A stretch of DNA of 64,000 nucleotides from Bradysia coprophila (Eukaryota > Arthropoda > Insecta > Diptera > Sciaridae), in assembly GCF_014529535.1 (NCBI RefSeq), contig NW_023503727.1, forward strand, positions 3,596,001 to 3,660,000, in the 5' to 3' direction. A program made the translations under genes and the position numbers. Under the pieces are notes generated by a model. The model was not told the origin of the DNA. It saw only the letters and a list, made by a program, of their open reading frames with translations, and ran no database searches. Below are positions 56,541-64,000 of this stretch, in pieces. Positions within the stretch are counted from its first letter, which is position 1; every line of letters starts with the position of its first letter.

Positions 56541-57368
56541 TCTTGTACAAAATCATCAATTGTGTGTAAAAAATCTTTTTTTGTGTGAGTACAGAACGGA
56601 CTTTTTGTGTGCAAAATGAAATGAATCCTTCTCAGCCATACTCATCATTTAACTAATCTTAAATTCACTCTGACTTCAGCTTTGACACAATTTTTTTTAA
56701 ATGTCTGTGAAATAAATCGTATCGACTATCGAGACCGAAAACATCTTAACCTTTCGTGTTCGTCCATCAAAAAGATCTTGTTTTTTTTTTAATTCTGTCA
56801 GACTGACAAAGGAAAAATGTCAGACTGTTTTAACTTTAAAAGCACACATTTGCATATTGAATAGGATGACAAAAAAACTCATAAATTTGACCATCCTTAA
56901 AACCTCTTAATATTTTATGATAAATAATTTAAATTAAAAAAAAAACAGGCGTTTTGAGTAAAATAAGCAAATGATTGTTAACAAAAGAAGAATTCAAATA
57001 TAAATCATGGTGACAGGAACAGGATTTTAGCATTATTATTATTTTAGCGCAAGTTTCGTTGTCTCTAAATTTATTGGACATGACATTAACAAAGATATTT
57101 CCAATGCCACGAAAAATGGAAGGAAGACAATCAACAAAGTCTCTTGAGAATTTGCCTTGATAATGGTTCGAAAATGCATCAGGCAGCAAAACAAGTTCGC
57201 TAACTAACAAATTGAAATAAATTTGTTTTTTTCTGTTTTTTTTTTGATTTTTTATGAATTTTTGGTAGTTGTTACTAACTCTACTCGAGGGCAACCGAGG
57301 AACAAAAATGTTAGAAATTTCGGAAATCTACATTCTGTATTCTGTATCTATAAAGCTAATAGCCAAAG
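56541..57368. other. No gene recognised
   Basis: AT-rich sequence. The 121-aa reverse frame at 56929-57294 has no recognisable domain and is not reported as a gene. Confidence 0.4.
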
Positions 57369-57574
57369 TATAGTTTCCACTTAAAAAGAGCACTCCGTTT
57401 AGCCTCCGTTTACATGACAGTTGTAAAATAGAACAAAAGAACTCACGCAAACGGAGTGGAAATTGAATTTATTTAAATTTTTTACTCCGTTTACGTGACA
57501 GTTCCTTTGTTCTATTTTACAACTGTCGTGTAAACGGAGGCTAAACGGAGTGCACTTTTTAAGTGGAAACTATA
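57369..57574. mobile_element. 206-bp palindromic MITE
   Basis: TATAGTTTCCACTTAAAAAG pairs with CTTTTTAAGTGGAAACTATA. Inner blocks CACTCCGTTTAGCCTCCGTT and TTGTAAAATAGAACAAA also pair across the centre. Non-coding. Confidence 0.8.
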
Positions 57575-57901
57575 CTTAAGTAGACCTTTCGTCATTAGCC
57601 ATGGCCAGCGGTCAAAGTAATTCCCTTGACTGTAGGTCATGGGTTTTAGGTTTTACAACAGAAAATACACCGTACGTAACACGTTCACTACGATTAAAAA
57701 TGTGAGGAAATGAACTTGAGTAAATGCCAACCGATTTTCAAAAAGTTGTTTTTATTCGATGAAGCATTGAAATCCTCAGGTCAAGTTCAACCATCTGGGA
57801 GCAGATAAAAACACCATGCCGTTTGTAACACGTGGAATTCGAAGCAGACGGTAAGGGCAAAGCATTTGCATATGATTATAAATGAATCCACAATAAAAAA
57901 A

Positions 57902-57902
57902 A

Positions 57903-57937
<35 letters not shown>

Positions 57938-57938
57938 C
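57902..57938. repeat. (GTCT)n microsatellite
   Basis: About nine near-perfect GTCT units. It is preceded by GTTTGTAACACGTGGAATTC, so this is the tract next to a family C end; comparable tracts occur at 4733, 29255, 41945 and 44647. Confidence 0.9.
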
Positions 57939-58004
57939 GTGTTCACGATAACTTGAGTAAAACACAACCGATTTTAAAAATTATTTTTTTCCCTGACAAT
58001 GGTA

Positions 58005-59745
58005 ATCCCGACGAAAACTCTTTCAGAGCAAAGTTGGACGCAGTCTACAGTCTATATGTGTGATAACTTCTAAAACAAGTGATATCGCTAGAGGTGACGC
58101 TGTCAGCGTCGTTACGCAAAATTGAATTTCACAGCCAATTAATTGAAATTAGCTGGCATAGTTTTCCAAACCATTCGACAATCAATTTTTTCAGATAAAA
58201 TTTGAACGAACAGAATTTTGACTGAAAAATTTTCAACAAAAAATTTACCAAAAAAAAATTCTGCGTCGCAAAGTGTCAGATGCTCACGGACAAACCTACG
58301 AGAACTTTAATCTGCCACATGCGACGCCGAATTTTTTTTGGTAAATTTTTGATATCAGTCGTTTTAGAAGCTAAGTCTGAAAGTGGGTTTTGACCCTCTT
58401 TGCGGTTAAAAAAGATTTTGGTTAAAAAATTGTTGATGAAAAAAATTGTCAACATAGCTACATACTGACTATAAATAGGTCCATGCAGCAATTTACTAAC
58501 TATAGCTATTAAGGAACTATATGTAGGTCCATATAGCTATATGGACCTATATTTAGGTTCATATAGCTATATACGAAATATATATATGTCCATTTAGCTA
58601 CATAAGAACTATATATAGGTACATACAGCTATATAATAACTATATACAAGTTCATATAGCTATATAGTAACGTATATAGGTCCATATAGCTATAAACTAA
58701 CTAAATATAGCTGCAGTGAACGACATCTCAAATGTCTCACTGTCATTTTTTTTCAGAGAATGTCATTGTGAATTTGCAATGACACAATAAAATTCTCAGA
58801 AAAATTTGACAGTGAGACATTTGAGATGTCGTTCACTGTATATCCTACATATAAATAAGTCAATTGAAGAATGTGAATTTGAATTGCTCACGATCAAGAA
58901 AAAATCGAGATTACATTAGGTACTCTCACCCATAATTTTAATATACGTCATTATAGTTATATACTAACTATATATAGGTATATGTACTAACTATACAAAT
59001 GGCCGTTATATAAACCCCAAAAGCGAACAAATTTTGACGGCTGCCCAACCTATACCCTGAAAGTGAACAAATTTTGACGGCTGCCCAACTTATAACCTAA
59101 AAGTGATCAAATTTTTCCAGCTGCCCAACATACACCGAAAGTGACCAAATTTTTCCAGCTGCCCAACATACCCCGAAAGTAGCCAAATTTTTCTAATTTC
59201 CCACCATGTAAACCGTAATATTCAAAAACTTTAAATTTTGCTACCAAATTACAACCAACTTCACAACAATAATCACAACACATCATCACAAAATGGCTGT
59301 ACTTTTTTATATGAGAGAAAATGTTCTGAAAATTAATTAATTAATTACACGAAATTCTGATTTTTCCTGGGATAATGATGAATGAAACTTAAGTTCTAAT
59401 GGCCTAGGGTTCCTGTAAAGTTTCATGGAGATAGATAGATAAATAGACAGAAACATACAGAGTAAGTTGAAAGAATTTGATTGTTTGGAAATGTCATTTT
59501 TCATGTGTTTGTACTGAAAATGACGACTTGGAAAACGCTATAGCTCCGGTTCCCGAGCACTTTGGTAGGCGTGTGATAGCTCATTTTCTTTGTATTTCAA
59601 GTGAGAATATTTTAAAAATAATTTGGTTACGATATTATACATTTTGGCGAAAATAGAATTCTCTCTTTGCCGCATCTCAAAAAAATTTCTTCGTTCTTTT
59701 TTTGGAAATTAGACTGCGTCAAGTCCTCCGCTATCGCTCCGTACA
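58005..59745. mobile_element. Family A-related element, inverted
   Basis: It opens with a GACGCAGTCTACAGTCTATA arm and a palindrome with GCGTCGCAAAGTG, continues through TATAGCTATATGG tracts and GACGGCTGCCCAAC-type tandem units (59020-59170), and closes with TCCGCTATCGCTCCGTACAT. Most of it is the reverse of 2554-3575. A MITE is nested at 58714-58838. Confidence 0.7.
58714..58838. mobile_element. 125-bp nested palindromic MITE
   Basis: CAGTGAACGACATCTCAAAT pairs with ATTTGAGATGTCGTTCACTG and continues through GTCTCACTGTCA. It interrupts the TATAGC-rich part of the surrounding repeat. Confidence 0.8.
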
Positions 59746-60229
59746 TGATGACAATGGTGAGACCCCATATGAAAATCTGCATATTTGGCTCGACCCATCT
59801 TGAGCTGGGGCCCAATATGTGTTTCAGGGTTTTTCAAAGATATCTACGGCAATAAATTAAGATTGGCTCACCTAGTTTGTGTATATTACGTAGGTGGAAG
59901 CACGGGGTTTCAGGGGGTTTCGAACATTTAGTTTTTTCATGTTGCAGATATTGCAGTGTCAAATTCTGTCCAAGATGTGACATATTTGCAAGGTATTGGC
60001 CTTTTTCACAAAGTATAATCAGCGTAACCTTCGTAAAAAGAATCTTGAATCTGACAAGAGCACGTGTGCCAACGTGTAAAAAACAAATGTTCAAAACCCC
60101 CTGCTGAACCGTGGCGATCCTCTTGTCAAACGGACAGTACATAAACAAATTCCATCATTTATTAACACGCTACACTTGTAAATGATACGTCAAATAAACG
60201 GTATTTACAATACCAATCGACAAAAAAGA

Positions 60230-61045
60230 AGTTTATAGAAAATGGATCACTGACTCGTGAGTTAGAGCCCTTGATGTGAACCAGGTCCAGGCGCGAAGCA
60301 GTTTTTGCTTGTAGATCGGATCTCGACTGGTTTGCGCTTTATTAGATAGGCATTGACCGTACCAATCAAGGGAAAAAAAGTTTATGAAATTTGGTTCAGC
60401 GGAGCGTGAGCTAGGTCCCTTGGAGTGAGCTCATATCCGGCTTCTCAGCAGTAACTTTTTATAGGTACCTACAAAGGACCTAGAAAGGTAATTGTATGTG
60501 CTTTTGGGCCAAATAAGGTCTTATGGGGTTTGGATGCATATGCGATGAAATATGGGCACTTAAACATTTAAACTTCTCATATTTCATCGTAGATGCTTTC
60601 AAACCCCCATAAGACCCTATTTGGCCCAAAAGCACATAAAATTACCTTTCAAATGATACCCTACACCACCATGTACGGCTCGTGTAACTGGAGAAATATT
60701 GGTAAGAAAAGTGCAAGTTTTCGGTTGAAAACTTCAACTGCACATATTTCAATGTGGATTTATTTTAAAACCAATGAATCTCTATTTGGCTCAATAGTAC
60801 ATGTGATTACCTTTCTAATGACACCCCACACGACCCTGTACGGCTCGTGTACCTCGAGAAATTTTGGTAAGAAAAGTGCAAGTTTTCGGTTTTTGATCTA
60901 CTTTCACCAGTCACAAAAGCTTCGAAGAATTTTTTTGAAAGTGGTTTTGGCTTCTAGTGTCGAATACCTTTCTAGGCACATAGAAAAAAGTCCACTGGAA
61001 AATGCGTCCGATTTCGGTAGGCTGTTTTTCAAAAGAATCCCTCTA
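60230..61045. repeat. Dispersed repeat D cluster
   Basis: Two imperfect tandem units (about 60640-60740 and 60800-60890) share TGTACGGCTCGTGTA and GGTAAGAAAAGTGCAAGTTT. The right part is the inverse of 15240-15420. A small palindrome around ATATTTCATCG lies at 60530-60610. The 161-aa frame at 60593-61078 is built from these repeats and is not a gene. Confidence 0.6.
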
Positions 61046-61189
61046 AGATTTACAACTGCGAATTACAACTTATCATGAAATATGTTTGTGGGTGAAACGC
61101 TCGTCCAAGGAGTTAACACAGTGACCGTTAAACGCTGTGTGTCAAACTCCTCGATCGAAAGTTAGCATTGAACTGTGTTTAACTAACCC

Positions 61190-64000
61190 CTCGTGTTAGA
61201 GGTGAGCAGATCATACTCTCAGCGGGGGTAGCCAAACCTTCGTTCCAGAATCGAATGTAGGAAGTAGCTAAACCGTCGTCCTAGAGGTCAGACGAGTAGC
61301 CATTGGACGGGGATTCCGTTTCCGTCTGCTTCAAATGTCACTGTACTTCGTACGGGGATAAAAACTGTTTTACGCTATGCGCGCTATGCGTCGAAAAACT
61401 TTGGTCTTATATTTAAAAGTTGATGCGAAGTTGGGTGTCAAAGGGTGTTTCACGCGCATCGTAGTACTCCTTATGTACCATAGCCTCTGTTCACCAACTC
61501 CTACATCCTATCCTACCCGTGGTGACACCTGTTATAGTGAGCAACCCCATGAACGATCACGTAACCAACCCTGATGTAGTAGTGTGGGTCACTTAGCATA
61601 AGGATGAGGGGGGCTGTCTTCGGGTAGTATCTTAACGCTACGTATAGAGAGGGCCGGAGACAGCTGGGCACTATCAAGATGGGATAGCGGCCTAGTATGG
61701 TGGCGGAAGATCTCAACAGCAAGAGACAACGGCAGCATACACAATCCTAGTCAGTTGGATTACCATCAAAAACAAATTGGTCCTCCGATGAAGAGGGGGT
61801 TTGAGCCGAGGCTTGCGACCTGGCTCTGAGACACATGACTGCGAGCGATTGTGGAAAAACGATTGCAACGAAAGGAAGAGAAAAAAGCGAAAGCGGAGCA
61901 ACACAGCCTCATTCGGATTGCTCGAGGCTTTCGGTAACGACCCGGAAACGCCTAAAGGACATGAGAATTGGATCCTGGAATGTAAGATGTCAGACTTACA
62001 GGCCAGGAGGATTGATGAAACTGACAAATGAACTGAAGAAAGCCAAAGTCGACATTGCTGCTATTCAAGAGAGCGGTTACAATCAAAATGCACAAACTTC
62101 CCGCTTCAATGGCTATACCACATTTCATAGCAGCAACAGTCGAGACCATGTACTTGGTACTGCCTTCATGGTAGCCACAAAAAAGGAACATCTGGTACTG
62201 GACTTTCGAAAGGTCAACGAGCGCCTATGCGTGTTACGTCTGAAAGGCCGTTTCAAAAACTACTCCGTGATAAACGTACACGCACCTCATAATGAATCGG
62301 TGGAGGGTGATAAGGACGATTATTATGAAGCGCTTGCAAGAGCCTACGATGAATTACCGGCACACGATATTAAAATCGTTATAGGAGATTTCAACGCCAA
62401 AGTAGGCAAGGAGGAAGTGTACAGACCAACAATAGGAAGGTACAGTCTGCATGAAAATACGAATGAGAACGGTCAGCGTATGATTTTCTTCGCTGCCGAA
62501 AGGAACCTGGTTGTGAAAAGTACTTTCCATAAACATAAAAGCAGACACCTGGCTACCTGGAAGCATCCCAATGACAATTTGCCAGCAAATCAGATTGACC
62601 ATCTACTGATTAGCGGGCGGCACCTCACCGACGTCATTGACGTCAAGTCATGTTGGAAAGCAAATGTCGACTCTGATCATTATCTGGTTGTGTCAACGTT
62701 GAGAGCACATCTAGCCCGGTTTCATAATGGACGTAGTGAAACTGTGAGGCGTTTTGCGGTGGAGAAATTAAAGGATACACGGATAGCGGAGACGTTTGCT
62801 GATAACATTAGTACAAAGCTTCAACAATTACGACAAGCTCAGCCAGGCGACACTCCTCCCGAATGGCTATCGGTGAGTGATGTGATTAAGCAGGAAGCAA
62901 TCGACACCTTAGGATATCAGAGGCCTAATGATTTTAAGACCTGGTTTGACGCAGAATGTGCTGATGTTACAGATCGTAAAAATGCTGCACGAATTGAGAA
63001 GGAATCGGCGAGAACTAGAGAACGGAAAACGGAAGCGGATCAGCGCTAAAAAGATCTGAGGAGGGAGGAAAAGCGCTTGCACCGGCGCAAGAAAAAGGAA
63101 CTTGAAGAAAGGACGCTTCTTCAGTTGGAAAGATTATGTAGTGCAAACGAATCACGGAAGTTCTACAAACGAATAAACAACCAAAGAAGAGGCTTCAATA
63201 CTCGAATGACTATCTGCAGAGCAGTCGACGGCACTTTGCTTACAGCAAAACATGATGTCCTGGAACGATTCAAGGAACATTTCAGTGCTCTGTTAAACGG
63301 GGATGTTGAAGACGGCAATGCTACCGATGATTCTTTTCTCAACGACGACGGTCGTATCGTGTCAGCACCAACATTGGAGGAAGTCTCAGCAGCAATCTCC
63401 TTACTCAAAAACAACAAAGCTTCAGGTCCGGATAATGTACCAGCGGAACTGCTGAAAATGGGTGGTGAGGAATTGGCTAAGGTGATTTATGAATTAGCCG
63501 AGCGAATATGGAACAACGAATCGTTACCGGATCAGTGGTTAGAGGGTGCCATTTTACCTCTGCACAAGAAAGGTGACAGGATGATTTGCGAAAACTACCG
63601 TGGTATTGCTTTGCTTAACACGGCGTACAAGGTTTTTGATCGAGTGCTATTCGTTAGACTAAATCCACGGGCTGAGGCAGTCATTGGAGATTATCAAGGC
63701 GGCTTCAGACGAGATCGCTCAACAACTGACCAAATATTCAAGCTTCGTCTGATTCTGCAAAAAGGCAGGGAATTTCAAGTCCGGACTTACCATCTTTTCA
63801 TCGACTTCAAGCAAGCCTACGATAGGACCAAGCGTAGGGAATTGTATGTTGCGATGAAGGAGCTGAGCTTCGAAACAAAACTGATTCGTCTTGTGAAAGC
63901 GACATTGGAGGGCACCAGATGTCGTGTCAAGGTGCAAAATGACTTGTCTGACATTTTTGCTGTAAGGGAAGGGCTGAAACAGGGCGACGCACTGTCTTGC
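61190..64000 (+). mobile_element. Non-LTR retrotransposon, 5' part, continues past the window
   Basis: A long non-coding leader of about 640 bp is followed by an endonuclease plus reverse transcriptase open frame that runs off the end. The 5' boundary is uncertain: a family C end lies at 61335, so the leader may start after it. No LTR is seen. Confidence 0.7.
61835..64000 (+). pseudogene. Endonuclease-reverse transcriptase polyprotein, one in-frame stop
   Basis: An apurinic-type endonuclease comes first: SWNV at 47-50, catalytic Glu79 in AAIQES, GDFNAK with Asp185 and Asn187, and SDH with His282, all present. At 63047-63049 a TAA interrupts the frame; it resumes in the same frame through a basic coiled stretch into the reverse transcriptase: GPDNVPAELL, ENYRGIALLNTAYK, FRRDRSTTDQIF, FIDFKQAYD and QGDALSC. 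The YADD active site would lie beyond the window. The element copies itself by target-primed reverse transcription. A single nonsense codon and intact motifs suggest a recent copy. It resembles the class of the fragment at 19339-19899; the clade is not assigned. Confidence 0.85.

Larger units (their letters stand above)
53398..57745. repeat. Large inverted-repeat region, probable composite element
   Basis: A block with AACGTGTTACGTATGTACGG and ACCCATGACTTACAGTCAAG at 53398-53575 is matched, inverted and diverged, at about 57605-57745. A second, tighter inverted pair lies inside (53858-54008 and 55366-55510) and shares GATTTGCACAAAAATGAACT. The interval contains a Crypton-like ORF fragment and a coiled-coil ORF pair. 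Whether the outer pair are ends of one element is inference. Confidence 0.6.

Noticed and set aside
56929-57294. 121-aa reverse frame
   Set aside because: No start context, domain or splice continuity; composition matches AT-rich background.
60593-61078. 161-aa open frame
   Set aside because: It is made of two imperfect tandem repeat units and a block repeated inversely at 15.2-15.4 kb; not a gene.

Overview
This is animal (insect) nuclear DNA, most likely from a fly of the lower Diptera (inference). The reasons are an insect-type mitochondrial CYP12 P450, a painless-type TRPA channel, host introns of only about 55-75 bp, high AT content, and a heavy load of foldback/MITE elements, hAT-like elements and a non-LTR retrotransposon. 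Six protein-coding loci can be spliced by eye into uninterrupted frames, each with GT-AG introns and a total coding length divisible by three.

Layout. 1-4.2 kb: low-complexity DNA and repeat family A. 4.2-8.4 kb (+): seven-exon CYP12 P450 (528 aa) with a tandem-repeat element in intron 2 and a TTAA-flanked palindrome in intron 5. 8.8-10.6 kb: second family A copy. 11.6-12.4 kb (+): two-exon four-helix membrane protein (257 aa). 13.2-19.9 kb: transposon cluster, including two CAGGG-ended elements with 6-bp target duplications and a retrotransposon 3' fragment. 20.2-21.5 kb (-): five-exon Tim23. 21.9-24.7 kb: MITEs. 25.1-32.9 kb (-): nine-exon gene for a 648-aa protein with 17 C2H2 zinc fingers; intron 3 holds a 281-bp satellite with higher-order structure and intron 5 is almost wholly a transposon. 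35.0-39.8 kb (-): a RhoGEF gene. 41.4-44.8 kb: more repeats and a broken coiled-coil ORF. 44.9-48.2 kb (+): three-exon painless-like TRPA channel (992 aa). 49-61 kb: relics and nested inverted-repeat elements, one carrying a Crypton-like recombinase fragment. 61.2-64.0 kb (+): endonuclease/reverse-transcriptase retrotransposon with one in-frame stop, running off the window.

The standout is the locus at 35.0-39.8 kb. Nine exons join in phase 0 into one 786-aa frame ordered DH-PH-DH-(Cdc42-like GTPase): an exchange factor continuous with its presumptive substrate. The two DH modules share intron positions, so they arose by tandem duplication, and the second DH is followed by the GTPase where a PH domain would be expected. 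The GTPase has a P-loop one residue short, lacks the switch I Thr and has no CAAX cysteine, so it cannot be an ordinary Cdc42. Retention of a 71-nt intron would instead end the protein after DH2. Whether it is translated as a fusion needs RNA evidence.

A second theme is that several insertions lie cleanly inside introns: removing the element and one target duplication restores a host intron of about 58-71 bp, the size of neighbouring introns.
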